Shown here: one piece after another, positions 32,875 to 43,084 of the stretch
Position numbering within the stretch: the first letter of the stretch is position 1
Layout: every line of letters begins with the position of its first letter
Origin: Hexactinellida sp. DTS-2022
Taxonomy: Eukaryota; Porifera; Hexactinellida
Assembly (NCBI GenBank): GCA_028753945.1
Contig: JAPNXP010000007.1
Location: 4,588,001 to 4,652,000, forward strand
DNA length: 64,000 nt
Direction of reading: 5' to 3'
Position numbers and translations under genes: made by a program
Notes under the pieces: model-generated
Seen by the model: the letters and a program-made list of their open reading frames with translations, nothing else
The model's database searches: none
What the model was told of the DNA's origin: nothing

Positions 32875-34971
32875 TTGCTAATTAGCATGGAAGGATGTTC
32901 GCTATGCATAATTTGTTGCAAACCTACAGAAGGAGGGCGGCCTTCAGTTACCATTGGTGAAAAGGGGAGTGTCAGCATCAACCGTGCAAGTGATGCTCGA
33001 AATGATCAAATTCACTCATTACCCGGACAACAAGTTCATGAAAATTGTCGAAAGGATTATTGTAATCCACAGCAAATATCCAGAGTATTCAAACAAAAGA
33101 AGCAAAAAGAACTCGAATCCACTACATTCCTTGAAAACTATGTACTTCGTTCAGCAGTGGGAGAGTTCCACTTTGCTACTGACTGTCTATTCTGTGGGAA
33201 TACAGTTAAATTTGTGGGTAAGAGGAAGAGTTGTGATGAAGTGTTTAGAGTAAGGACAATCGAATTCAAAGACACTGTTTTGAGTACCTGCCGTGAAAGA
33301 AGTGATGAATGGGCAGCTACTGTACAGTCCCGTATTCTAAATGTGCATGACTTGCATGCTGCAGATTCATTATACCATCAGGTGTGCAGTATCAATTTCC
33401 GTACCGGGAAGCAAATTCCTTCCATTCATCAGATCAGCGAATTCAAATCCAAAAGACCCAAACTAGGAAGGCCACAAGACGATGTAAGATATAATGCATT
33501 TCTGAAAGTTGTCAACTTTCTAGAAGAAAATGATGATCAGGTCACTATTAACGATCTTATTTCCCTTATGGAGGAAAATCTTCAGGGTTCAGGGTTTCAA
33601 GGATACGGTTACAAACACTTGAAACAAAAACTCAAGGAGCACTTTGCCAACAGGATGATCCTAACTGAAATTAAAGGAAAGGAAAGTGTTGTTACCTTAA
33701 TAACCTCAACCCAAGCTATCCTACATGACTTTTATTCTCTCAAGAAAGCAGATCATAGAACAGAAAAAATCAGATTAATTGAAACTGCTGCAAAACTTCT
33801 AATGGAAGACATCAAAGAAGTACAAATATCTCACGATGTCTATCCTTGTTCTGAATCTTTCAAGTCTGAAGATGAGTGCATGAATTTTCTTCCAGAAAGC
33901 CTCAGACATTTCTTAAGGGGAATTATTGTTGGGAAGGATGTTCGTATGAAAACTGCTTCTATTGGGCAAGCGATGATGCAAGCATCCAGACCACGAGTCC
34001 TTCTAGCTCCACTACAAATAGGGTTGGGAGTACAATTGCATCATCATTTCGCATCACGTTTCCTTATCGATACCCTTCATCATCATGGATTCTGCTGCTC
34101 ATACCAGGAAGTTCAGATGTTTGGGAGAAATGCAGCTGTCTCGCTTGGAACTGACATACCTGGATATACTACTGGCTTTGTACAGTATGTTGCAGACAAT
34201 GTAGATCATAACATCCAAACCCTGGACGGCAACAATACATTCCATGGAATGGGAATAATTGCTGCTATTACTCCATCAATTAAGACTAGTAAACCCATCC
34301 GCAGAGTACAGGTTACTTCGAATGCTATATCTTTGGTAGGACAAATTCCGATCTTATATCACAGGGAAGAAAATCTTGGGATGACTGAAGTGACATACCG
34401 GAGGCTAATATTTATGAAAGCACGAGATCCCACGGCAGATCTTGACCTTCTCTGGAAGACGTCTATCCTGTTTGCCTCGTCAAGGCCAGGATGGTCAGGG
34501 ATGATGCAATTTGTACATCATGGTACCCACCCGGGAAAATCATCAGTCATGTTCCTCCCGGTTATTGACATGAATTCTACTAATGTTACCTGTATTTATT
34601 CTACATTGAGGTTTGTGTGTGAGCATGCTGCCCGCCATGATGTGATACCTATTATAACGTTTGACCAACCACTCTGGTGGAAAGCTCTCATGATAATTGT
34701 AACAGAGCCTGTGGGAAGTGATTTGAGAAAAATAGTCTTGCGTCTTGGAGGATTTCACATGGAAATGAGTTTCTTGGGCTGTATTGGACATCTTTATGCC
34801 GAATCAGGGCTTAAGGAAGTGCTGGAGCTCATCTACGCGTCCAATGCAGTGGTGCACATAATGACTGGTAAGGCCATTGCACGAGCAGCAAGAGCTCATC
34901 TCATTGTCGATTCAGCACTTAATGGCTTGATTCTGTCAGATATTCTTGATATTTCTGGCAAACACAACTAA
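32875..34971 (+). CDS. Transposon protein with N-terminal zinc-binding motifs (ORF1 of copy B)
   Basis: 698 residues, the same as ORF1 of copy A except Ala instead of Thr at residue 674. ATG lies about 160 bp inside the inner edge of the terminal repeat. Motifs and uncertainties are as for copy A. The frame terminates at TAA directly after SGKHN, 26 nt into ORF2. Confidence 0.82.
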   Translation: MLISMEGCSLCIICCKPTEGGRPSVTIGEKGSVSINRASDARNDQIHSLPGQQVHENCRKDYCNPQQISRVFKQKKQKELESTTFLENYVLRSAVGEFHFATDCLFCGNTVKFVGKRKSCDEVFRVRTIEFKDTVLSTCRERSDEWAATVQSRILNVHDLHAADSLYHQVCSINFRTGKQIPSIHQISEFKSKRPKLGRPQDDVRYNAFLKVVNFLEENDDQVTINDLISLMEENLQGSGFQGYGYKHLKQKLKEHFANRMILTEIKGKESVVTLITSTQAILHDFYSLKKADHRTEKIRLIETAAKLLMEDIKEVQISHDVYPCSESFKSEDECMNFLPESLRHFLRGIIVGKDVRMKTASIGQAMMQASRPRVLLAPLQIGLGVQLHHHFASRFLIDTLHHHGFCCSYQEVQMFGRNAAVSLGTDIPGYTTGFVQYVADNVDHNIQTLDGNNTFHGMGIIAAITPSIKTSKPIRRVQVTSNAISLVGQIPILYHREENLGMTEVTYRRLIFMKARDPTADLDLLWKTSILFASSRPGWSGMMQFVHHGTHPGKSSVMFLPVIDMNSTNVTCIYSTLRFVCEHAARHDVIPIITFDQPLWWKALMIIVTEPVGSDLRKIVLRLGGFHMEMSFLGCIGHLYAESGLKEVLELIYASNAVVHIMTGKAIARAARAHLIVDSALNGLILSDILDISGKHN

Positions 34972-35902
34972 CAAGCAACGATTCATCACACTACTTAGTA
35001 ACTACCTACAAGAGGTGAATTGCCAGACATTTCATGCAACAGGTGATGCAGATCTCCTCATCGTTCAGAAATCTGTGGAGTCTGCGATTACAACCACCAC
35101 CGTTCTTATTGGAGATGACACGGATCTGATCATTCTACTTATCTACCACACCAATCTTGAGTCGCATGACATATTCTTCAGACCTGAACCTAAGAAGACT
35201 ACAAAGATTCCACGTGTATGGGATATGAAAGCTGTCAAGATGCAATTAGGACCTGATATATGTACTCACATCCTCTTCCTACATGCTATCCTCGGTTGCG
35301 ACACTACTTCCCACCTCTATGGCATAGGGAAGGGAGTTGCCCTTAAGCAATTTAACACCAACAGCAATTTTCGTGAACAAGCCAAGGTATTTGACACAGA
35401 GTCAGCATCCATAAAAGATGTCGTAAAGGCAGGAGAAAATGCTCTGATGTGTCTTTATAAAGGTAACCATAGGGAGGACCTCAACTCGCTCCGATATAAG
35501 CGTTTCTGCGAGAAGGCCGCAACTAGCACTTCACATGTGCAACCGCAGAGTTTACCCCCTACTTCATCAGCAGCTAAGTATCACAGCCTTCGGGTTTATT
35601 ACCAGATACAGGAGTGGAAGGGATTTGGCGATAAAATTCGACCAGAAGAATGGGGATGGATTAAGATGAAAGAATTTGTTCCTGTACAAACTGACTTGGC
35701 ACCAGCTCCTCAAGAACTCTTACGGGTAATCAGATGCAACTACCAGTCAGATTGCAGTAGTTTAAGATGTACATGCAAAAAGCATGGAATGGAGTGCTCG
35801 GCAGCATGTGGGAATTGCAGAGGGGCAGGATGCATCAATTCTAATCACATTGAATTAGATGAAGAAGTTTCGTTTGAACTATCAGAAGATTCCACGATTT
35901 AA
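34946..35902 (+). CDS. PIN/FEN-like domain plus CXC tail (ORF2 of copy B)
   Basis: 318 residues, identical to ORF2 of copy A. It lies in the +1 frame relative to ORF1, with no ATG; the frame is open upstream only back to 34931, where a TGA precedes it, so expression requires joining to ORF1. The overlap (34931-34972) contains no obvious intron. The last residues are acidic (ELDEEVSFELSEDSTI). Confidence 0.8.
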   Translation: MIFLANTTNKQRFITLLSNYLQEVNCQTFHATGDADLLIVQKSVESAITTTTVLIGDDTDLIILLIYHTNLESHDIFFRPEPKKTTKIPRVWDMKAVKMQLGPDICTHILFLHAILGCDTTSHLYGIGKGVALKQFNTNSNFREQAKVFDTESASIKDVVKAGENALMCLYKGNHREDLNSLRYKRFCEKAATSTSHVQPQSLPPTSSAAKYHSLRVYYQIQEWKGFGDKIRPEEWGWIKMKEFVPVQTDLAPAPQELLRVIRCNYQSDCSSLRCTCKKHGMECSAACGNCRGAGCINSNHIELDEEVSFELSEDSTI

Positions 35903-36626
35903 GAGTTTGAATAAGTTTTATTTCGTTAGAATACTTTTCACAGGAATATGACCAATTCACAATTCCGAAAGTTGTATTTTGTCTAGTTAGTCTCATATTG
36001 ATGGGAGGAGTCGAAAGAGGTGTCACTCGATTGGAGGAAATTTTATAAAAGGAATGGAATGTTGTTACATTCCTGAGATATTTTGGGGTTGCCAGGGAAA
36101 TATGGCTCCAAATATGGTCGCATGACATATTAAATTACTGAAATTTTAATGCGGAGTTCAAATCTGGTGATTATAAGTAGATTAGAAAAGAAATTAAAAT
36201 TTCATCCTAACAGGGAAGTTTCGGCGATTTCAAAAGGGGAATAAAATCGGCGACCTCAATTTTACTACTTTCCCCTACTTGGATTCCTTAAGAGTTTTTA
36301 TATGTTAAATGGGATATCCCTAGGAACTTAAAACAGGTCATACATTTTCTGTTGCAATTTGTCCGAGGTTCAGCCTTATTTTCTCATAAAATGACTGTAC
36401 TATAGGCGAGAATGAGTTTCAGGCGAGATTGAGACTCAATCTCGCCTGGTACTCAATTTCGCCTGCGACATAGATAAACTAGGACACGTATAATTCGTAC
36501 GTAAATATTCATAGATGGTGTAATAATATAAGTCTCATGAGGTTTCCGTAGTTTTTAAGCGCAAATCAGAGTTAGTTATCTCTTTGTTTATTAAACACAT
36601 TTTGGTACATAAGAAATGAAGGTGCG

Positions 36627-36785
36627 CAAAGTGAGCGCGCTCCAATTTTTCAGGAGCGGGAGCGGAAGTGCGCTCCATTTTTTTCGGAGGAGCGAAAACA
36701 GGAGCGCCGCTCCTTTTTATGATTAGGAGCGCGGAGAGGGAGCGCGCTCCAAAAAATGAGGAACGCTTAATGCTCTGCTAAACAC
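36627..36785. repeat. GGAGCGCGCTCC palindrome cluster, second copy
   Basis: Repeated GAGCGCGCTCC words ending CGCTTAATGCTCTG; pairs with 18376-18500. Confidence 0.5.
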
Positions 36786-37159
36786 CAAAATTTTATTTAA
36801 CATTTGGATTCACCATAAGATTCTGCGTCTGCTGGGAGAAGAAAACTTTCACTAAAGGGTTTAATTTCTGCCATAAATAGGGGTTGAAATTTCTTTGTAT
36901 ACTCACACTTCAATTTCAGTAAAACTGTGAAATCTATTCCAATGTTTCAACTTGTAATAAATATATTGATTTAACTTGTTAAATCTTACTCTATTGTTTC
37001 AACTTGCGATAAATATATTGATTTAACTTATAAATTCCAGCTGGCTTCTATTTAATTGTAGTATTACTAATTTAATTTACTATGCAATGGATTAAATAAA
37101 ATTATATTATATAAGGAATTTGTTGACTTAACTCTCTCACCGTGGATAACATTGCTAAA
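36786..37159. other. AT-rich spacer with a short direct repeat
   Basis: TTCAACTTG(T/C)(A/G)ATAAATATAT recurs at about 36946 and 37000. No gene seen. Confidence 0.4.
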
Positions 37160-37290
37160 ATAAAAAATCCAAAATTGCAGCCTGTGCCGACGCATGTTCC
37201 TTTGGTGGCACTATATTTTGTTGTTTGTTTATTGATAGTGCCTCCAAATGAACATGCTGTCGGCACAGGCTGCAATTTAGGATTTTTTTT
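37160..37290. repeat. CTGTGCCGAC-family MITE, best-preserved copy
   Basis: Arms AAAAATCCAAAATTGCAGCC...TGTGCCGAC and complement, with a short loop. Related to 1160-1310 and 2470-2590. Confidence 0.6.
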
Positions 37291-38177
37291 CGCCAAGTCA
37301 TCAACGCTTCAAGGTGTCAGCTCTGGGCACGGTGCCCTGGCCAGAGCTTTATAGTCCATGGCCTGAAACTTGGCATGTAGGTGCGGTGTTACCGTCTAAT
37401 TAGCACCTGGGGTTACGATTTTTGATTGACAAATTTCGGACACATTTTTAACAGCTTTCAAAGAAATATAATATAAGGAATTTAATATAATAGGAATTTA
37501 ATATAATATTTAATATAATATAATATAAGGAATTTTACTGTGTCGACTATACTTTTAGTATAGTGGCCCAGTATTGAAATCACTGCCTTTATTGTATATT
37601 ATTTCTCCGTAGGCCAGAGCTTTATAGTTGATGGGTTGAAACTTGGCATGTAGTTACGATGGGTTCGTAGGTACTTGTGGTGTTGCTCGGCAATAGGAGC
37701 TCATATAAGCATCCGTAAGGTCTAGCCTCATCATATACTCCCCCTAACGAACTAGGTTTCGTAGCATTTGTATGCTCTCCATCTTGAAGTGGGAAGTTGT
37801 TAGGTAACAATTGAGGGCTCGTAGGTCTCGAATCATTCGATGGCCAATACTCCTCTTGGGAACTGTGAAAATAGTACTGAGGAATATCTCCCCCTTGGTC
37901 ACAATCCTTATGGTACCCTTGCTGATAAGCTTCTGGATCTGTGTCTATTAATGTTTCCTGGTCCTTGGAGACATATACTGGACCCAGTGCCGGATTTAGC
38001 TCTTTCGGCGCCCCACGCAAAAAAGTATCTTGGCGCCCCGCGTTTTCCATACCTGCCAACCTATTTAAGACATATCCCTGTACGAGGCACCTAGTCCCTC
38101 CTGTACATTGGCCAAAATCCCTGTACACCCCAAAAAATCTTTCTTGTAAAGGTGAAAACATTAATTTATATAGAATG

Positions 38178-38325
38178 CAGGGCCGGCGGAAGCAGTTATA
38201 AAGTGGTCAGGCCATGGCTTGACCGGCCTAACTAGTGACATAAGAGTGGTGGTGCTATTGGCCTGGCCACTTTATAAAGTGGTCAGGCCATGGCCTGAAG
38301 GGCCTGACCGCTTCCGCCGCCCCTG
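38178..38325. mobile_element. GC-rich MITE, 5-bp TSD gaatg
   Basis: 148 bp, CAGGGCCGGCGGAAGC to complement of CAGGGGCGGCGGAAGC, gaatg both sides. Sister of 1691-1837. Confidence 0.85.
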
Positions 38326-38589
38326 GAATGTACAGGGAATCACTGTATGATCATATAGGAACAGATTATTTACACAAAGAAAATGCTATATTTAGATGGT
38401 GTCGACATGTTTAGGTATTAATAGACTCACAATAAATAATATTTCCCTAGCTAAAAATCCCTGTACGGTCCAGCCAAAATGGTCAAAATCCCTGTACGGT
38501 TGGCAAGTATGAAGTTTTCCATCAAATACTAATTTATGTAAATTATAATTAATTTACTAATACGAAGGTGAATCTAGTCAATAGTTCTA

Positions 38590-39075
38590 TCACTGGAAAA
38601 TTGGTCCACGAAAAAATTGTTCCGGGGGACCAAAATTCCATGGAAAACTGGTCCTAGGACCATATTTCCATGGAATATTGGTCTCCCAGACCAATTTTTC
38701 GGGTAAAATTGGTCCGGTGGACCAAATTCCATGGAAAATGGTCCTAGCCTGGAATTTTGGTACGGGCGACCAATTTACCCTAAATAATTGGTCCGAGGGA
38801 CCAAAATTCTATGGAAAAATGGTCCTAGGAACAGTTTTCCATGGAGTTTTGGTCTCGGAGCAATTTTAAAGGGGCCCAATTTTCCAGTGACAGGCTTATT
38901 CATAAATCTTTTGGTCCCAATATGGCGAAAAATTGCATAGTCTAAAATTCAAGTAAATTCGGCAACTAAATAGACACAAACCTAGAGGGACCAATTTTCC
39001 ACAGAAGGACCAAATTTCCATGGAATTTTGGTATCCCCGAACCAATTTTCCAAGGGAACCAAATTTCCGTGACAA
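38590..39075. repeat. GGTCC/GGACC palindromic array
   Basis: Many copies of GGACCAAAATTCCATGG and complements; begins CACTGGAAAATTGGTCC and ends with a decayed complement. Probably a MITE of its own; the duplication is not clear. Confidence 0.6.
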
Positions 39076-40251
39076 TTCTAATAATCTGGGTACTATACTA
39101 GATAGTATAATAGTCAGTGAAACGTCAGAATTTGACTTGTCTAACTCTTATTTGACAATGCTAGTATTTAATTAAATTGATCAAGGGCATAAAATTTAAA
39201 GAACAAGATCTGAAAGTAAACAAATTAATCAAAGCTATTGTTACTCAAAGGAAATAAAAACAGAGCTAGAAATGGGGATCCAAACATTGCAGTTTAATTC
39301 AGTTTCCACAAAATGACCTAAATTTTTCGCCCCCTAAATCATGTCGCCCACGCGGTTGCTTGTGTTGCGTGTGCCTAAAGCCGGCCCTGACTGGACCCCT
39401 CACACTCTGTATCTGAACTAGTGGAGGTGGGGATGTGGTGGTAGTGGCATCCCGGAAACTGTTTCCACTGTCCACTCCTCCAGTAATCAGCCTCCAGTTC
39501 TGCCTGTGAGAGGAAAGTTGGTAGGCATATGTAGCCTCAAAATTATTGATACTTCCTGTTTGGGATCTCGGAGAGTACTTTGAAGTTCGCTGATTTGAGT
39601 AGTACCTCTGTTTGAGTAAGAAACAGGGGCGGGTGCACGAATGGGCTGCTTTCCCCGGAACTCAGAAGGGTTAGACGTAAGTGGTTTGTTCTTACTACCA
39701 CTATAACCTGGGGCGACGTTTAGATACCTCCTCTAAGACTTTTGAACCATGCATGTGTTCCTGAATCTGTTTTTCCAATGAAGGTCCAAATAATTTTCGC
39801 TGTCGACCCTCAAAATTGTTTGAGGCTAAGCACTCAAGATCCACGTTTATCTTCCTGATGACAGTGCGTCTACGTTCCTCTGTTACATAATTGGATGAAT
39901 TTCCAATTAGAGTAATTGCTGCTTCAATAATTCGCATTGAATCTGCAGCGGGGAAGTCTGAGTCTGAACTTAGTGAAGAAATAATCAATCCGTTCACCCA
40001 CACACCATACCTCGATAACGCAAGCTTGCTTCGTGCACATCAACCACTGGATCTAGGTTTAACTTAAGTTGTATTTACTGGTTTACTAACTATTTACTAA
40101 AGTAAGGATATATAGTTATAGTATGTGTGTGATGACGGGCTGACAGGAGTGCACTAGAGGGATCCTAGTGTAGGTGGGTTATGCTTAGTACCTGTGGTAG
40201 GAGAACGGCATGGCTCACTGGTAACTAGAACTGGAGTAGACCAGTTGTAGT

Positions 40252-40301
40252 GTGGTCGAGGGTTACCCTCCTGATGAGTCCTTGTGATAGGACGAAACCA
40301 C
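40252..40301 (+). ncRNA. Hammerhead ribozyme motif
   Basis: All core elements fold in place. Stem III GTGGT (40252-40256) pairs with ACCAC (40297-40301). The cleavage triplet is GUC, ending at C40257. Stem I is GAGGG-tta-CCCTC (40258-40270). Then come the invariant CTGATGA (40271-40277), stem II GTCC/GGAC with an 8-nt loop (40278-40293), and invariant GAAA (40294-40297). Topology is the circularly permuted form with an open stem III. Hammerheads in animal genomes are associated with Penelope-like elements and small retrozymes; here no second copy or retroelement gene lies on the same strand nearby. Self-cleavage is predicted, not shown. Confidence 0.8.
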
Positions 40302-40679
40302 TTCCACCACATGTCGTATCCCGGTGGGTGTGAGATACATTTACGGTGTCTCATGCTCACCACATGTGTAATAACTTACTAATAAGCCTAATCTAGTGTG
40401 TAGTCCGACGTATGAGTACTAGAAGCGTCATCGACGTACTTTTAACATTAAACTACTAATATAATTTCTTTAATCACTGCACATATGAGGTTTGGTGATT
40501 GCCTACTGACTCCACCTGCACGATTTCAGTTTAGTTAGTTCTATTAGTGATTTATTAATAGCATACAGATATGCCTATTGCATAAGTTTAGATATTTAGA
40601 TATTTGATATGTTAACTTCATATAAATTCCTATTTGAACTAGACAAATCTTTTCTCTATTCTGTTTTCCATCTTATGGT
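40302..40679. other. Spacer after the ribozyme
   Basis: GC-richer for about 80 bp (GGTGGGTGTGAGATAC, CTCACCACATGTG), then AT-rich. No gene. Confidence 0.4.
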
Positions 40680-40804
40680 GGGTAAGGCCGCGAAGCGGCC
40701 GTTAAATTGTATTACGTAGCGTCTACCACGAACGAACAAAGGTCGCTAAGCGACCTTTGTGAGAGAGTGATCCGTCGCGAAGCGACCGAGACCGAAGGGC
40801 TCGT
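40680..40804 (+). repeat. Helitron-like hairpin tail
   Basis: GGCCGCGAAGCGGCC and AAAGGTCGC-taa-GCGACCTTT hairpins ending GAAGGGCTCGT, closely matching 17064-17181. Confidence 0.65.
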
Positions 40805-41201
40805 GCTCTATTAAAATTTCAGTTTTTATCTCATTGAGGGTGTGATTAATTTAATGTATAATGAGCGAATATATAAATTTTAAGGCTTCTGAGAATGTGA
40901 GAATGGCGTCATAACTTGGCGAGGAGTGGAAAATTTGGCCAAAAAGTTACCCCTATATGCATGCCAAAGCTCAGATTTTGAAACCGTCCAGCATATTCAA
41001 TACACTCAGAACATATAAACAAATAAAATTTATGAATGAATGGTAAAGTTAGTTTTTTTAAACCTTTAATATGTTTTCACCCCCCCCCCAAATGTGAATC
41101 CTCTATGATGCATTCAAAAATTTGTTTCCACCTGAATTAGAATAACTACGTTACATATTTCCATATAGTATTATAATTGTACGGTATTATTTTTGATAAA
41201 G
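40805..41201. other. Fragment of the CTAG-type Helitron body plus poly-C run
   Basis: 40805-41030 is similar to 24480-24720 (GTTACCCCTATATG, AAACCGTCCA). A C10 run lies near 41081. No gene. Confidence 0.45.
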
Positions 41202-41300
41202 CAGGGCTGGCGGAAGCAGTTACAAAGTAGTCAGGACATGGGTTGACCGGCCTAACTAGTGACGAAAGAGTGTTCAGGTTATTGGCCTGGTCACTTCCAT
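41202..41300. repeat. Truncated GC-rich 5-bp-TSD MITE
   Basis: CAGGGCTGGCGGAAGCAGTT start like 38178, losing similarity after GGCCTGGTCAC. Confidence 0.6.
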
Positions 41301-41528
41301 TGGTCGTGTTTAGTCTCTACTGTAAAATTGGTATGTTGGTAATATTATTAATTTTACGTAAAACAGAGGAAGTAATTGAATCCACCATTGAGTTATTAAA
41401 TTAGTTTAGAACAGCACATTAATTATTCAGTTTGTACCGTCTCTTACTGATATGTGATTCCCCACGTGGCTGTACCTCTTGAATACACAGCTTGTGATCT
41501 GTACATAGAACAGCTCATATGCATATTG

Positions 41529-41674
41529 CAGGGGCGTATACTCGGGATGGGGATTGCCCGGATTGGTAGGGCCATTTATGCTAACTTGCATCATACTTAA
41601 TAGAAGATGATGGCTCTTGACAAATTATTGGTAGGGCCATGGCCTCACCAACCCTACCGGAGCCTACGCCTATG
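41529..41674. mobile_element. MITE with 5-bp TSD tattg
   Basis: Starts CAGGGGCGTATACTCGGG and ends complementary to CATAGGCGTAGGCTCCGG; tattg at 41524-41528 and 41675-41679. Confidence 0.8.
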
Positions 41675-42477
41675 TATTGTATGGAATAATCCTGTTGTAC
41701 AGTATAGGAATAGCAAAATTCATATTATGAAGAAATTCTACAATTTCAAGTGCACGCGAATTAAATCAAATCCAACAACAACCCAATTTACGAAAATATT
41801 AATCAGTACACCACTCAAAAGCATTAACAGCTGAGAACTGTGATTTTGAAGCAAACTGTTTCCAAACTTCCAAAAGTGAGTTTGAATTTTATTTCTTTAT
41901 TTGTAAATGAATTATTTCGCAATTTAATTTCATTGATTAAATATTTTATGTCATGTTAATCATTAGTAGTATACGCTGGAGATTATAATTACTAATCTGC
42001 TACCGGGATCCTCGCAATTCTACATACTGCAGAACAATAGAACTTAGTTAATACGAAAACGGTTAGTACAATTTTTGGTTAATACGTACACTATTTCAGT
42101 CCCAATCAAAGCCTCTTCAATGCAAATTACACCGTTTAATAAATTACGAATTTCCGATGAGGAGTACAATTATACTTGGTAATCCTCAGACTAATAATAT
42201 CATAGGTACTTTGGCTTACACCTTGTTATCTCAGGTCGTAACCTATTACCTGTACTTTTTAGTATTTACGTTTACTATTTCTACTTTCATCATTGGTATT
42301 GAACTTGCAAAGCTATAATTGTTGTCTGACTGTGGTAACCATTGCGCATCGCTTAAAATTGAGTCATTAATACAGTCGGATTAGTCAATTCCGAGGCCCT
42401 GCGATAATATTAAATGATTCTCACCTTCATGGTGTTTTTTCATTCTCTCCCCAAACGTCAAAATAATAAATATAATT
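41675..42477. other. Gene-free AT-rich stretch
   Basis: Near 42040-42110 short TTAATACG motifs hint at a decayed TACGAAC-type MITE. No gene recognised. Confidence 0.4.
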
Positions 42478-43020
42478 CAGGAATTAAGTGCTAATTATCT
42501 TATTATCTCAAAAATTATTGAATTTAGGCCTAGAAAATGTATTATCAATGAATAGGAAGTTACCTATTGCGGATAGATCAGTACTAGCCTAGTTTACATG
42601 AAATAAATAGTTTTTTAGTTATGGCTGATTTTAGGAGATATACATTTCCCTGGCAACCGAGGAATGTGTCAACATTCCATTTATAATTTCGATATATTTC
42701 ATTTAACTAGTTAAGGGCATCATCATGTTCCAATTTTGAACATTTATAACGCGTCTAACTATGTTAAAAGCGGGCTATAAAAACACGATAATACCCACCA
42801 AAAATAGCGATTACGTAATCAAATGATGACATAGCTCAATTCTGAAGGATGCTATGTATACCTTGATACCATGTTCCTATATAGTTATAGAACATTTATG
42901 AGGTCTATCACTACTAGTTATTTAGATAACGATAAATAACCTATTTATCAATAGCCTTCCTTTATTCCATGGTCCAGTTTCACAAAGTTGGTGCATAGGC
43001 CTAATATAACGTAGGTCACG
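42478..43020. repeat. Single arm of the 47-kb-type foldback element, directly upstream of the NLR gene
   Basis: Matches one arm of 47444-51005 from the loop (GGCCTAGAAAATGTATTATC) to the exact outer tip (CGTAGGTCACG at 43020). It carries GGAATGTGTCAACATTCC at 42661-42678. The NLR start codon is only 65 bp further on, so this arm is likely to contribute its promoter or leader. Confidence 0.75.
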
Positions 43021-43084
43021 TTATATCATAATATTATTGAAACTATTTCATAATATATTATAGTATCTCAAATTATAGGTTAAA

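Larger units (their letters stand above)
32302..36402 (+). mobile_element. Intact 4,101-bp PIN/FEN-domain DNA transposon (copy B)
   Basis: Starts TAGTCCAGTCA and ends with the complement of TAGTACAGTCA, with 3-bp direct repeat tag (32299-32301, 36403-36405). Same length as copy A, opposite orientation. Sequence outside the termini is unrelated to copy A's flanks, so this is transposition rather than segmental duplication. Even sub-variants of the two terminal repeats (ggtatccc versus gatatccc) are preserved between copies. Confidence 0.88.
31965..36464. repeat. Right arm of the large inverted repeat, split by PIN transposon copy B
   Basis: Arm sequence runs 31965-32301 and resumes 36403-36464 on the far side of the 4.1-kb insertion. 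The left arm (about 27,900-27,930) shows the corresponding site without the transposon, apart from a 5-bp difference at the junction. Confidence 0.75.
37985..39389. mobile_element. hAT-type element, 1,405 bp, 8-bp TSD actggacc
   Basis: Ends CAGTGCCGGATTTAGC and complement of CAGGGCCGGCTTTAGGC; actggacc at 37977-37984 and 39390-39397. Non-coding. Contains a nested 5-bp-TSD MITE (38178-38325) and a palindrome-rich block (38590-39075). Confidence 0.88.
37640..40003 (-). pseudogene. DIRS-like retrotransposon remnant (gag-like and RT), split by a hAT element
   Basis: 40003-39701 (minus) encodes AAITLIGNSSNYVTEERRRT then KLFGPSLEKQIQEH, which I recognise as the gag-like protein preceding DIRS-type RTs. 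A shifted frame continues to 39390. After the 1.4-kb hAT insertion (37985-39389), RT resumes: VTKGEIFLSTIFTVPK, RDLRALN, HFKMESIQ and GEYMMRLDLTDAYMS. There is a TAG between the last two and frame changes before and after. No tyrosine recombinase was found. Clearly dead. A different-frame 179-residue ORF over the same bases is spurious. Confidence 0.7.

Noticed and set aside
4133..36402. The two PIN transposon copies as ends of one segmental inversion or duplication
   Set aside because: Sequence outside the two sets of termini is unrelated and each copy has its own 3-bp duplication, so independent insertion fits better.
37622..38161. A 179-residue minus-strand ORF
   Set aside because: It crosses the hAT boundary at 37985 and is in a different frame from the recognisable reverse transcriptase over the same bases; chance ORF.
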